This document shows positions 33,418 to 42,737 of a stretch of 64,000 nt of DNA, one piece after another. The notes beneath the pieces were generated by a model. The model had not been told where the DNA came from, ran no database searches, and worked only from the letters and a program-made list of their open reading frames with translations. The DNA is from UBA4479 sp963974935 (GTDB lineage: Bacteria > Pseudomonadota > Alphaproteobacteria > Rhodospirillales > Casp-alpha2), in assembly GCA_963974935.1 (NCBI GenBank), contig CAXBEV010000004.1:1-64000 (forward strand), in the 5' to 3' direction. How positions within the stretch are numbered: position 1 is the first letter of the stretch; each line of letters starts with the position of its first letter. Made by a program: the position numbers and the translations under genes.

Positions 33418-34202
33418 TTGACCGATTGCCCGGAGCCACCATCGACGGCGATGCTTTGGCCGGTGATCATCTCAGCCATCGGCGAACAAAAAAACAGCGC
33501 AGCCGACGCGATGTCTTCGGGGCGGATCAATTTGCCGAGCGGAATATCTCCGGTGCGCTTTTCGATGATGGCGTCGATGTCGGCGCCGGTTTGTTTGGAT
33601 TCTTTCTCAAATATCTGCTGCACCCGCTCGGTCTGTGTATAGCCCGGGTGCACACAATTGACCGTGACGTTATATTGCGCAGCGTAGCCGGAAAACTGTT
33701 TGGTGAAGTTGGCGACACCCGCGTTGGTCACCCCATTGGTCATCCGCAACGGCGCAACGATCCGGGCCGTCATCCCGCCAATGTTGACGATGCGGCCCGC
33801 ACCTTGTTGTTTCATGAACGGCAGCATCAGCCGCGCGATGCGGATATAGGCCATCAGCTTGACGTCGATGTGATAGCGGAACTCGTCATCGGTCAACTCG
33901 TCGAACGGCGCGCTGGTCGACGTCACCGCATTGTTGACCAAGATATCAACGCGCCCGCACGTCGCACCGACGTCGACGACAAAACGGTTGATATCTTCCA
34001 TGCGGCTGACGTCGCATTGAAAACCCCAGGCGTTGACGCCCTTGGCTTGAATGTCTGCGACCGTTTGATCCAGGCTTTCCTGAGTGCGGCCACAAATTGC
34101 CACGTGGGCACCGTGATCGGCGAACATCAGCGCGGTTGCGCGTCCGATGCCGCGACTGCCGCCGGTGACCACGGCGACTTTATCCTTCAGTTTGAAATCC
34201 AT
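33411..34202 (-). CDS. SDR-fold protein lacking the Ser-Tyr-Lys triad
   Basis: 263 residues with an intact Rossmann nucleotide site (VVTGGSRGIG) and LVNNAVTS, so it should bind NAD(P). Aligned by eye with classical SDRs, the catalytic segment reads VNIGGMTARIVAPLRM then TNGVTNAGVANFTK: Ser is Gly, the YxxxK tyrosine is Asn and the lysine is Asn. The C-terminus (ITGQSIAVDGGSG) is standard. It may be a binding, regulatory or non-redox member rather than a dehydrogenase. It lies 89 bases downstream of dadA on the same strand, and the ATG follows GGAGGG. Confidence 0.88.
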   Translation of the reverse strand: MDFKLKDKVAVVTGGSRGIGRATALMFADHGAHVAICGRTQESLDQTVADIQAKGVNAWGFQCDVSRMEDINRFVVDVGATCGRVDILVNNAVTSTSAPFDELTDDEFRYHIDVKLMAYIRIARLMLPFMKQQGAGRIVNIGGMTARIVAPLRMTNGVTNAGVANFTKQFSGYAAQYNVTVNCVHPGYTQTERVQQIFEKESKQTGADIDAIIEKRTGDIPLGKLIRPEDIASAALFFCSPMAEMITGQSIAVDGGSGQSVNY

Positions 34203-34291
34203 CGAGCCCTCCTTGATGCGACGTCTATGATGTCAGCAAGTGCGAAGGGCGCCAACGCGCAATGCGCGTCATTCATCCGAAAATCAAAACA

Positions 34292-35548
34292 CTATTGACC
34301 GTAGCGCGCGGCGGTCAGGCCGTCCATATCGATCTCGGGCGTCTTTTCCATGACCAAATCCGCAACGACGCGGGCAGAGCCGCACGACATGGTCCAGCCC
34401 AGCGTACCGTGCCCGGTGTTCAAAAACAGATTGTCATAGCGCGTCGGCCCGAGCACCGGGGTGCCGTCCGGCGTCATCGGGCGGAGACCGGTCCAACCTT
34501 CAGCCTTACTGACATCACCGCCCTTGGGAAACATATCGGTGACCACGTGGCGCACAGCATCGGTGGCATGATGTCCGAGCTTTTGATTGTAGCCGATGAT
34601 CTCGGCCTGACCGGCGACACGGATACGGTCGCCCAATCGGGTCACACCGACCTTGAAGGTTTCGTCCATGATCGTCGATTGCGGTGCAAAATCAGGATCG
34701 GTGATCGGCAACGTGATCGAATAGCCTTTGATCGGATAGATCGGCAGCCGAATACCGATGGTCTTCAGCAAAATAGGCGCATACGGCCCCATGGCGCAGA
34801 CATACTTGTCGCCGGTGACACGCCCGTCGCTGGTGTCGACGCCGACAATGCGGCCCTGTTCCATAGCAAAGCCATCAATATTGACGTTGTAGTGAAACGT
34901 CACCCCAAGCGCTTCGGCCTTTTTCGCAAGCGCTTGCGTGAACATCCGGCAATCGCCGGTGCGGTCCGACGTCAACCTGAGCCCGCCGACGAATTTATGC
35001 GCAACCGGTGCGAGCCCCGGCTCGACGGCGATGCAGCCGTCCCGGTCCAACACTTCGAACGGCGAGTCGTAGGCGGCCAATACGTCTTGGTCGGCTTTCG
35101 AGCCGTCGATCTGCTTTTGCTTACGAAACAGTTGCAGGGTGCCCTGCTCGCGAAGGTCAAAATCGATCTGCACCTCGGCCAACAATTCGGTGAGCGCATC
35201 GCGGCTATAGTTCGAGACCCGCACCATCCGGCCCTTGTTGATGGCATAGGATTTGGCGTTGCAGTTGGACACCATCTTCGCGCACCACGCCCACATCGAC
35301 GGGCTCATCAGCGGCCAGATCATCAGCGGGCGATGGCGCATAAACAGCCACTTCACGGCTTTCAACGGAATCCCAGGCGCCGCCCAGGGCGACGTCATGC
35401 CGTACGACAACTCGCCCGCGTTGGCGAAACTGGTCTCTAGTCCGGCTTCACGCTGACGGTCTAAAACCTCGACCTCAACGCCTTGGCGCGCCAGATAATA
35501 CGCGGTGGTGACGCCGATGATCCCGGCCCCAAGCACAACAACCCGCAT
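34292..35548 (-). CDS. dadA: D-amino acid dehydrogenase small subunit
   Basis: 418 residues, the normal DadA length. The FAD-binding motif GAGIIGVTTAYYLARQG opens the protein, followed by ETSFANAGELSYGMTSPWA, which is nearly diagnostic for DadA. The C-terminus carries GWTGLRPMTPDGTPVLGPT and LNTGHGTLGWTMSCGSA. It oxidises D-amino acids (mainly D-alanine) to oxo-acids at the inner membrane and feeds electrons to quinone. No alanine racemase is beside it. The ATG is preceded by GAGGGAGAG. A possibly degenerate SDR lies downstream on the same strand. Confidence 0.95.
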   Translation of the reverse strand: MRVVVLGAGIIGVTTAYYLARQGVEVEVLDRQREAGLETSFANAGELSYGMTSPWAAPGIPLKAVKWLFMRHRPLMIWPLMSPSMWAWCAKMVSNCNAKSYAINKGRMVRVSNYSRDALTELLAEVQIDFDLREQGTLQLFRKQKQIDGSKADQDVLAAYDSPFEVLDRDGCIAVEPGLAPVAHKFVGGLRLTSDRTGDCRMFTQALAKKAEALGVTFHYNVNIDGFAMEQGRIVGVDTSDGRVTGDKYVCAMGPYAPILLKTIGIRLPIYPIKGYSITLPITDPDFAPQSTIMDETFKVGVTRLGDRIRVAGQAEIIGYNQKLGHHATDAVRHVVTDMFPKGGDVSKAEGWTGLRPMTPDGTPVLGPTRYDNLFLNTGHGTLGWTMSCGSARVVADLVMEKTPEIDMDGLTAARYGQ

Positions 35549-35721
35549 GGCTTCTCTCCCTCAACACATCCCAATGTCGAACCCCACCTACAGTCTGCAT
35601 GAATGCTCGGGGCCTGCAATGTTTGTAGGGGATGGACTGATATTCACAGGGCGGCTTTGCACCAAAATCGCCAATCGATACTTAGCGTCCGACGGCAAGT
35701 CTACAGCGCGCTCGTTGCTGA

Positions 35722-36951
35722 TTATATGTCCTTCGCAGACATCGGCAAATCGACAACAAACTGACTGCCGCCGCCCGGGTTAGGCTCGTACGTCAAATCG
35801 CCGCCGTGGGCCTGCGCGATACTCTTCGCGATGCTCAATCCGATGCCGGAATCGAGGTTTCTTCCTGGTTTATCCGTCGGCACCTGGGAAAAACGTTCGA
35901 ATATTCTATTCCAGTAGGACTGCGGCACGCCAGGACCATGGTCAGCCACAAGGACGCGAATGCTGTCAGCAAGAGCTTCTGCCGTAATTGAGATAAAGTC
36001 ATTTCGCGGTAAAAACTTAATCGCATTGGAAAGAAGATTATTCAACAATCGTTCCAACAATACGCGATCACCGTTGACGAATATGCCGGTTTTATCGACA
36101 CCCACGCGCATTTCAATATGTGAGGCCTTCGCGTAAATTTGCAGCGGCGCCATCGCCGCGTCGATCAATTCAACCAAAAGAATGCGTTCTCTGGCAATGT
36201 TTCCATGACCAGAAGAGAGACGTTCTTGATCGAGGATATCGTTGGTCATTTTCAACAGACTTTCCGACACCTCCTGAACTTTAGAAATGTAATCGCCGGC
36301 GCTTGTCGGGATTTCGCCGAAGACGCCTGTCTGCAGGGCCGCCAACGTACTAATCACCGATGACAATGGCGCACGTAGGTCATGGCTGGCTATGGCCAAC
36401 ATGTCATCGCTTTCTTTTTTTGTCTCTCGAAGTCGGCGTATTTCAGTTTCTCGACCTTCGCGCTCAATCATCCGCCGAACTTCGGTCTCTGCTCTGAGAC
36501 CCCAAAGCTGAGCGACTTCGAGCGCAAAATCATCTTCATGCCGTGCTTTAGATGAAAATATGGCAATATGCCCGATGATTTTTCCATCTAAGTTTCGCAA
36601 TGGGATACCGATAAAACTTTCGTAACCGCTTTCCCCTTTCTTTGGAAACTGCGCACCGATATCACAAGGAATTAACGTGGGCTCACCATTGTAGATGAGT
36701 TGGCAAGGATTGCCGGTAAGTTCATAGTCCCAGGTTTTCTTCTCGGCGCCGTCTTTCCAGGCGGCCAGCACACGTACGGCGGTCGCGGGGGCATCTATCG
36801 CCCGTGCCACAAACGTTGTTTCCGCATCAAGAAGATTGCCAAGGCCACGCACCATCACGCGTAGAAATTCGTCACCCGTGACAGTTGCTCCATCGCGAAA
36901 GATGCTTCGAAAAATTTCAAATTGTTGTCGCTTGAACCCCGAGGCTATCAC
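35722..36951 (-). CDS. Cytoplasmic GAF-domain sensor histidine kinase
   Basis: 409 residues without membrane segments. A GAF domain occupies about 15-165 (GESGYESFIGIPLRNLDGKI), then a coiled linker, HisKA with ASHDLRAPLSS (His190), and an ATPase lobe (NNLLSNAIKFLP, ADHGPGVP, DSGIGLSIAKSI). Its core is complete. The GAF pocket probably binds a small ligand or senses redox, but no haem or bilin cysteine can be assigned. It follows the APC permease and CBS genes on the same strand, with an 89-base gap, and no response regulator is near. Confidence 0.9.
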   Translation of the reverse strand: MIASGFKRQQFEIFRSIFRDGATVTGDEFLRVMVRGLGNLLDAETTFVARAIDAPATAVRVLAAWKDGAEKKTWDYELTGNPCQLIYNGEPTLIPCDIGAQFPKKGESGYESFIGIPLRNLDGKIIGHIAIFSSKARHEDDFALEVAQLWGLRAETEVRRMIEREGRETEIRRLRETKKESDDMLAIASHDLRAPLSSVISTLAALQTGVFGEIPTSAGDYISKVQEVSESLLKMTNDILDQERLSSGHGNIARERILLVELIDAAMAPLQIYAKASHIEMRVGVDKTGIFVNGDRVLLERLLNNLLSNAIKFLPRNDFISITAEALADSIRVLVADHGPGVPQSYWNRIFERFSQVPTDKPGRNLDSGIGLSIAKSIAQAHGGDLTYEPNPGGGSQFVVDLPMSAKDI

Positions 36952-37040
36952 TTTGTAGTTCCTTGCGAAATTTCGGCACCCAAGTTTGATGATAAATGGA
37001 ATACACAGCGAACGCCATCTTCTTGCGGGGCCAAGCGGCG

Positions 37041-37478
37041 CTATAGATATTTTAAATTGGCGATAAGCGCGGCGCGTTTATCCAAGTCACTTTCTTCCAA
37101 CAAGGTCATCAATATATCCGAATGCCGCACCATCCCCGCCAGGTGGCCATTTTGTACGACCGGCATGTGATGAAAATGATGTTTCTCCATGACATGCAAA
37201 ACGTCATGGACGTCGTCTTCAACGGCGCATGTGATCGGATCTATGGTGACCAGCTGACTGACTTTAATCGTTGATATGTCGCCTGAAATTTCAGCGATCG
37301 CGCGCATGATATCCTGCCAAGAAACCACCCCCAATACTTGCCCCGTGTCAGAGCACACGATGACCATATCCCATTGATTATCGGTCATAATCCGGGCGAC
37401 ATCAGCGATTGTGGTATGAGGGAGAACAGATATCGCCTTATAGTCTTGATGCCTTACAACTTGTTCCACAGTAATCAT
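37041..37478 (-). CDS. Tandem CBS-domain protein
   Basis: 145 residues that fold as one CBS pair (about 8-65 and 75-130). Typical features are ADVARIMTDNQWDMVIV, GVVSWQDIMRAI, VTIDPITCAVEDDVHDVLHV, HHFHHMPVVQNG and LAGMVRHSDIL. Such proteins bind adenosyl compounds or NADH and regulate partner enzymes or transporters. Its stop-start spacing to the upstream permease gene is only 19 bases, so they are probably one operon. The likely role is sensing energy charge for the permease, which is inference from gene order. Confidence 0.9.
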   Translation of the reverse strand: MITVEQVVRHQDYKAISVLPHTTIADVARIMTDNQWDMVIVCSDTGQVLGVVSWQDIMRAIAEISGDISTIKVSQLVTIDPITCAVEDDVHDVLHVMEKHHFHHMPVVQNGHLAGMVRHSDILMTLLEESDLDKRAALIANLKYL

Positions 37479-37497
37479 CGGATATGTCCTTATGAGT

Positions 37498-38724
37498 TCA
37501 GGCGGCGGAAATGAACGAACTTATGAATTGGCCTGCGAGAAGCGCTATGCAGGAAAAAAATCCAAGAACGGGAATTCCAATCCAAACTGAGAATCGCCCC
37601 GGCTGCGCATCATCACGCTTCAGCTTTAAGAGAAATAACGCGCCGTTCACCATCACAAAAACGATGAGCACAATCCGCGAGGTCCACTCGGCCAAGCCTT
37701 CAAGGGGCGCCGAAATTGCGAGCGTAAGAACGACAGCCGACACCGCAGCGGTCGCCCAAAGCGGTGTCCGTGTCCATTGGTTGACGCGGCTAAATATGGC
37801 GGGCGCGCTGCCCTGCTTCGCAAGGCCATACAGCACCCGCGACGCCATGATAATTTGAATGATGACACCGTTCAGCGTCGCGGCAATCGCGATCACCGTG
37901 ATGACCACGGGCGACGCGCCGGAAATATGCCCAAAGACAAAACTTAACGGTGCTTCCGATGCCGCGAGTTCATCTAGCGGGACGGATAGAACCGCAACCG
38001 CCGTCACCATAAAATAAATCAAAGTGCCAAGGCCTAACGTCAAAAAGATCGCCCACGGCAAAGTTTTCTCGGGATGTTCCATTTCTTCTGCAAGATTAAC
38101 GATGTCTTCAAAGCCGATGAAGGCGAAGAAAGCCAACAGCCCGGCGCTCGCGATCGCCGTCCATGCCGCGGCGTCGCCGATGGACGGGAGAATGCGCGGT
38201 ATCTCTGTCATAATGGACGGGTTGTCGGAGACGCCGATGGCGACAATCCACAACAGGGCGCCAACTTCAAAAATCGTAAACAGACTGGCGAACAGGACGG
38301 ATTCCATAATGCCCCAGGCCGCGATAAGGCCCAGCAACGACACGATGACGATCACAAGCCAGATTGCAGGGACATCAACGAACTCTCGGATGTAGCCCGT
38401 GCTACCGAGGCTGATCGCCGAAGATGAGACGACACCCGAAGCAATGACGAGAAAACCAACGGTCGTCGAAAGCCATATCGAATTAAAACCAGCCCTGACA
38501 TAGGCGGCTTCACCGGCGCTCACGGGAAACCGCGTCGACAACTCGGCGTAAGACGCTGCGCTAAACATCATCACGACGGCGGCCAAGACAAAGGACACCG
38601 GCGCATGAATCCCGGCTTTGGCCGTCGTTGCGCCCAGAAGCACATAAATCCCTGCACCAATTGTCACACCCAGGCCATAAAGCACAACCAGCGGCAGCGA
38701 CAACGCGCGCCGAAGCTCAGTCAT
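37498..38724 (-). CDS. APC-superfamily amino acid permease
   Basis: 408 residues with eleven to twelve membrane helices. The first helix contains the unwound GVTIGAGIYVLLG segment that binds amino acid backbone atoms, and helix 6 has FAFIGFEDIVNLAEEMEHPEKTLPWAI, the classic APC signature. It should take up an amino acid or related amine by cation coupling. A CBS protein follows after 19 bases, then a GAF kinase. Substrate specificity cannot be told. Confidence 0.92.
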   Translation of the reverse strand: MTELRRALSLPLVVLYGLGVTIGAGIYVLLGATTAKAGIHAPVSFVLAAVVMMFSAASYAELSTRFPVSAGEAAYVRAGFNSIWLSTTVGFLVIASGVVSSSAISLGSTGYIREFVDVPAIWLVIVIVSLLGLIAAWGIMESVLFASLFTIFEVGALLWIVAIGVSDNPSIMTEIPRILPSIGDAAAWTAIASAGLLAFFAFIGFEDIVNLAEEMEHPEKTLPWAIFLTLGLGTLIYFMVTAVAVLSVPLDELAASEAPLSFVFGHISGASPVVITVIAIAATLNGVIIQIIMASRVLYGLAKQGSAPAIFSRVNQWTRTPLWATAAVSAVVLTLAISAPLEGLAEWTSRIVLIVFVMVNGALFLLKLKRDDAQPGRFSVWIGIPVLGFFSCIALLAGQFISSFISAA

Positions 38725-38796
38725 CCATGAGTCCTTCGATCACTCTAAATCACGCCTCATACTCGCAGGCGCCAAGCACTCGGACATTGATGTGTA

Positions 38797-39540
38797 TCAA
38801 CCGACGACACCGCCGTTTATCTGCAGCAATTGGCCGTTGATAAAGCCGCCGCGGTCCGAGCAAAGCAGCCCCACTGCCGCCGCAATATCATCGGACGTGC
38901 CAAGACGTCCCACAGGTGTTTGTGCGAGCAATTTTTGAAACCGATCCGACTGCGAGATGTCGGCTTCTTCATCGGGAAAAGTGCCCGGCGAAATGATGTT
39001 CGCCGTCACGCCTTTGGGGCCGAATTCACGCGAAAGGGCTTTGATGAGGCCCCAACTTGCGTGCTTCGCCATGGTCACATGCGGGCGCCCGCCGGTGCCC
39101 TGCTGCGCATTCATGCCTGAAAAATTGATGATGCGCCCCCAACCGCCTTCGATCATGCCCGGCAGAAATGCGCGCGACAACCAGACCGCCGCATTGCAAT
39201 TGACGTTCATGACATGGGCGAGATCGTCGTCGGTCATATCCAAAAATGCCGATGCCGGACGAATCGCCGCATTGTTGATCAAAACATCAACCCGCCCAAA
39301 CGCCTTTAAAGCTTCATCCGCCATGGTATGAACCGCAGCGTGATCACCGACATCGCCCATGACGACAACGGCATCCGTGCCAATGGCGCGGACTTCGTCG
39401 GCAACCCGTTCGCAGGCAGCTTGGTCTTTCGAGCCGTTGACGACAATGTTAAAGCCGGCCAGGGCGAGTTCCTTGGCGCACGCGCGCCCCATATTTCGCC
39501 CTGACCCGGTGATGAGTGCCGCACGTGTGCCGGTTGCCAT
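38797..39540 (-). CDS. SDR-family oxidoreductase with altered catalytic tyrosine
   Basis: 247 residues. The nucleotide site is ITGSGRNMGRACAKEL, and NNAAIRPAS is conserved. The active-site serine is present (INFSGMNAQQ), and the lysine is in MAKHASWGLIKALS, but the residue four before the lysine is Val (RPHVTMAK) where classical SDRs have Tyr. The C-terminal GGFINGQLLQINGG is normal. It starts 51 bases after the lactonase-like gene on the same strand and is likely co-transcribed. The substrate may be a sugar-acid derivative, by context. Confidence 0.88.
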   Translation of the reverse strand: MATGTRAALITGSGRNMGRACAKELALAGFNIVVNGSKDQAACERVADEVRAIGTDAVVVMGDVGDHAAVHTMADEALKAFGRVDVLINNAAIRPASAFLDMTDDDLAHVMNVNCNAAVWLSRAFLPGMIEGGWGRIINFSGMNAQQGTGGRPHVTMAKHASWGLIKALSREFGPKGVTANIISPGTFPDEEADISQSDRFQKLLAQTPVGRLGTSDDIAAAVGLLCSDRGGFINGQLLQINGGVVG

Positions 39541-39590
39541 TTAACGTCTCCTAATTTTCATGATGTTGATTTAAGTCGCGTACCGAACGC

Positions 39591-40529
39591 CTAGTCTGCT
39601 TTACCGGTGTGGCTGTACATCGCGCGCCCCGGCACCGGCATCTTTGCGTGCGCGATGACGCCGGCATCGGACACGGTGATGTAAAGATCGCGCATATCTG
39701 GGCCCCCGAACGCCAGATTGGTGGTGGTGCGGCCAATGTGGCGGCAATCGACGCTCAGCACTTCTTCGCCGTGTTCATCGAACGCATAAACCCGCCCTCG
39801 GCTGGCATGACACACGTACAGTGTGCCTTGTTCATCGAGTGCCATACCGTCCGGGCCGATGACGCCTGCCGGTAGCCGCGCGAACAAGCCCACTTTCGCC
39901 GTGCCTTCGGGAAACAACGGCACGCGCCACACGGCGGCGGCGCGGGTCATGGCGACATACAATACCTGATCGTTCAGACCGGTGACCAAGCCGTTCGGGC
40001 TCGGGCCGTTCGAAATAAGCTGTTCCAGTCGATCCGAGCCCGCAGGCACCCGATACACGCGGCCGGTCGGATCGTGCAGGCCGGTGGTGCCTTGATCGGT
40101 GAAATACAGGGTGCCGTCGGCACCGAAGAACAGATCATTGCAGCCCTTGAACCCCTCACTCCGACGGGTCGAGAACTGATCGCGGACGGCGCCCGCCTGA
40201 AGCTCCAACTGCGGATCGACGATGACGATACCGCGCCGATAGTCGGCAACGCGGAGCGTGCCGTCCGGATGCACCCGCAGCCCGTTCGGCCAGCCGTCGT
40301 ATTCAACACCGAGCGACCACTGGCCACCCGGCGTAATCTTGAAAATGCGCCCCCATGGAATATCGACCACCCAAAGATTGCCGTCCCGGTCGAACGACGG
40401 CCCCTCCAAAAACGACGGCACCTCGCCGCCTGGCTTGTTGGCATCGACCCAGCTCGACGGCTGGCCGACCTGTCGATACTTTTCCGGCAACGCCGTAAAG
40501 ACCTCGGCACGAATTTCTGTCACTGACAT
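39591..40529 (-). CDS. SMP-30/gluconolactonase-like beta-propeller protein
   Basis: 312 residues from MSVTEIRAEVFTALP; the ATG has GAGGAC seven bases upstream and the open frame continues 5' without family similarity. The propeller shows LEGPSFDRDGNLWVVDIPWG near residue 45 (the metal-binding Glu region), PNGLRVHPDGTLRVADY, GCNDLFFGADGTLYFTDQG (Asn ligand) and GPDGMALDEQGTLYVCH (Asp ligand). Lactonases of this family open sugar lactones with a divalent metal. The SDR gene downstream fits a lactone-to-acid or sugar oxidation pair. Confidence 0.9.
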   Translation of the reverse strand: MSVTEIRAEVFTALPEKYRQVGQPSSWVDANKPGGEVPSFLEGPSFDRDGNLWVVDIPWGRIFKITPGGQWSLGVEYDGWPNGLRVHPDGTLRVADYRRGIVIVDPQLELQAGAVRDQFSTRRSEGFKGCNDLFFGADGTLYFTDQGTTGLHDPTGRVYRVPAGSDRLEQLISNGPSPNGLVTGLNDQVLYVAMTRAAAVWRVPLFPEGTAKVGLFARLPAGVIGPDGMALDEQGTLYVCHASRGRVYAFDEHGEEVLSVDCRHIGRTTTNLAFGGPDMRDLYITVSDAGVIAHAKMPVPGRAMYSHTGKAD

Positions 40530-40899
40530 GGATTGTCCTCGCATTAAGACGTTGAACCGCCGCGCAAACGAAAACCGACGTGTGCAGGGGCCACGCGACA
40601 ACCTGACACGCTAAAAATTAATGTGTCAATGAAACCAATGATTTATCGAAGGCTTGCGCCCAGGGCGCCATCAAATAACTCAGTATTTTCAGGCTTTTAA
40701 AGTCATGTGTGGGAGAGAATAGACGCACCCGAGATCAATAGGGTTGATCTGCTCCCAAAGCAGTCGCAGCTAATAATTAGAGGATAAAGTCTATGCCATC
40801 ATGTTCTTGAGGCTTTGCATATAAAATTGCCCACAATAAAGCAGCCCGCCCACACGTCGCGGGCAGGCCACCCCTATCAGAGGTTTGGGTATCCTTAAG
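40530..40899. other. AT-rich intergenic stretch with a weak terminator
   Basis: 370 bases. On the minus strand a GCCCGC/GCGGGC stem (40844-40864) followed by CTTTATT may end the transcript of the secreted-protein gene whose stop is at 40900. The rest is AT-rich with no gene I can support. Base composition shifts here and stays AT-rich up to the tRNA at 42738. Confidence 0.4.
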
Positions 40900-41637
40900 C
40901 TAAAACTTTACAGAAAAAAGTGCTGGCTTCCATGCCTTAGAACCCATTGTGAGCGAGTGTCCAGCAACCGTTGCGTTTCCAAACTCGACGTCTGCCTCAA
41001 TCCGCGCAGTCACAGAGCCCTCTGGTTTTGTAGCGTTGCCACTAACCGTAACATCCATGCAAAGATTTGTTGTGACACCGGGGTATGTAATGGAGGCGAC
41101 TTCAGCGCCCCCAATTTCACAGCTATACCCGGAACCACTAAACGTACGCGTCATAAGATTTAAGCAAATACTAGCTTTTTTGCCGATCGAAATCTTGCAG
41201 GTTAAAGGGAGTGTCGCATGTTTTCCGAACAACGCGAGGTGAACCGTCGTTTGAACGGCGATTTCGCTATCATCTACGCCTGAGTATCCAGCATAAACAC
41301 CGCCATCGACCGCAATACTGAAGTTTCCAAGACTTATGTTGGCGCATTGATGTAGATCGGGCGTCCCAGGGACTGCGGGCGTGCACGGGCCAGCGATCGT
41401 ATGATGGCAATGCTTTCCTGGGTGTTTAAAGGATGGGCACGGGTACTTCTGAGTATATGAAGGAGCACACTTTTTGGGCGTGCCGGGGGTTCCGTGGATG
41501 GTTACGCATTGCTGCGCAGAAAAATTACTGGCGACAGTGTTATTCCACGTTATGAGCTCACGTTCGGCGGAACTGGCAGGGGAAATTAAAAAAAAGCTGA
41601 AAACAATGCTCAACAAAGCCATGTGAGAAGATTTCAT
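40900..41637 (-). CDS. Exported cysteine-rich protein, unknown
   Basis: 245 residues with a clear signal peptide (MKSSHMALLSIVFSFFLIS, cleavage after PASSA). A cysteine-rich, Pro/Gly-rich insertion covers about 43-97 (CVTIHGTPGTPKKCAPSY, KHPGKHCHHTIAGPC and TPAVPGTPDLHQC), followed by beta-rich sequence with four more cysteines, for example LPLTCKISIG and SGYSCEIGG. The even number of cysteines and the export signal suggest disulfide bonds in the periplasm or outside. I recognise no family. It is divergent from a lipoprotein gene 299 bases away, and both lie in AT-richer DNA than the rest of the window. Confidence 0.75.
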   Translation of the reverse strand: MKSSHMALLSIVFSFFLISPASSAERELITWNNTVASNFSAQQCVTIHGTPGTPKKCAPSYTQKYPCPSFKHPGKHCHHTIAGPCTPAVPGTPDLHQCANISLGNFSIAVDGGVYAGYSGVDDSEIAVQTTVHLALFGKHATLPLTCKISIGKKASICLNLMTRTFSGSGYSCEIGGAEVASITYPGVTTNLCMDVTVSGNATKPEGSVTARIEADVEFGNATVAGHSLTMGSKAWKPALFSVKF

Positions 41638-41936
41638 ATCCGTCGAATTCCCTATCCTTGGCGATTAAAATTTGATCCTAGGCGAAATCCGACCAAAACC
41701 AATGAGAAGTGGAAAAATAGTATTGTCTGCTTTTCAGCCGATCAAGATACTTTAGGAACCAGACAAGACCGAAATTTAAATTAGCCTGCGGCAAGTTTAT
41801 GGGACTAAATGGCCAAAGTGTGTAAATATTTTAGCTTAATGCGCCGCCAATGCTTCGCGCTAACTTATTGCTAATAAATTCAGGGCATACACTTTATTCA
41901 ATGATTGGCGCATCCAATTTTATTTGGGGTTTCCGA

Positions 41937-42518
41937 ATGTCTTTAAATCTTAAAAATCTAACTTTAGGCATTGCTGTGCTATCGCTGTCAGCATGTTCCT
42001 CGGCCTTTGAACCAACCGTTAAAAGCACTGACATTGAGAGTGACAGTGTCTTGTCATCACTGCCAAGCTTGTCTCAGACAACGATTACAAAAGCTGAGGC
42101 CGCGCTCCGCACGTGCTTAGGCAGAGGGTCCGATGCGACATTTAGCCAATCGGATTCGTCTGACATTTCAATCTCCCTCGTTTCAACGGGTACCAGCAGC
42201 AACTCAGATAGTGGAGGCAACGCAGAGAGTTCGGGTGAAACGGAAATGTCAGGAAGAACGCCTGGTGTTCTCATAGCGCGAGAAATGTTTTTCCGAACGT
42301 GTGAGTTCTCAAACAACTATCAACTGTCAAAGCAAGAAGCATTGAAGCTGTACGTTCAAACCCTGAGCGCTGTCAGTGAAGGCTGGAAAGCGGAAATTCA
42401 AAAAACAACGATTACCCTTGGAGAAACAGTGGGCGTCAACGATACGAATACAACGAGCGATGCCAATAACGGTGATACAGGTGTATCTACCGGTTCGACT
42501 AGTAGTCCGAGCAACTAA
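41937..42518 (+). CDS. Putative lipoprotein, Ser/Thr-rich, unknown
   Basis: 193 residues from MSLNLKNLTLGIAVLSLSAC. The LSAC lipobox puts the lipid-bearing Cys at residue 20. The frame is open for 29 codons upstream, but those residues spoil the signal. The mature protein is rich in Ser, Thr and Asp, with a predicted helix (NYQLSKQEALKLYVQTLSAV) in the second half and a low-complexity tail (DTNTTSDANNGDTG). I recognise no family. It sits in an AT-rich patch with a divergent exported protein. Confidence 0.7.
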   Translation: MSLNLKNLTLGIAVLSLSACSSAFEPTVKSTDIESDSVLSSLPSLSQTTITKAEAALRTCLGRGSDATFSQSDSSDISISLVSTGTSSNSDSGGNAESSGETEMSGRTPGVLIAREMFFRTCEFSNNYQLSKQEALKLYVQTLSAVSEGWKAEIQKTTITLGETVGVNDTNTTSDANNGDTGVSTGSTSSPSN

Positions 42519-42737
42519 GTATCGTCAAACAGCGGCAATGAATCTCGGCACCGAAATGCGCTAGCAGAAAGCTTGCCAGAATTATGCCTGCCAATGTCGA
42601 ACAGCGAACCGTAGATGGCTTGCCGCAGAGGCGACGGCAAAGATTGAGAGATAAAAAGGGAACATTTTTCCCCTCACATATCTAATATTTCCCTCACACT
42701 GGAAAAACATAAATATATCAAAGGGTTATGAAAGAAA

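Noticed and set aside
34262..35440. A 392-codon plus-strand open frame opposite dadA
   Set aside because: It is antisense to a clear D-amino acid dehydrogenase, has arginine/histidine-rich shadow composition and no ribosome site.
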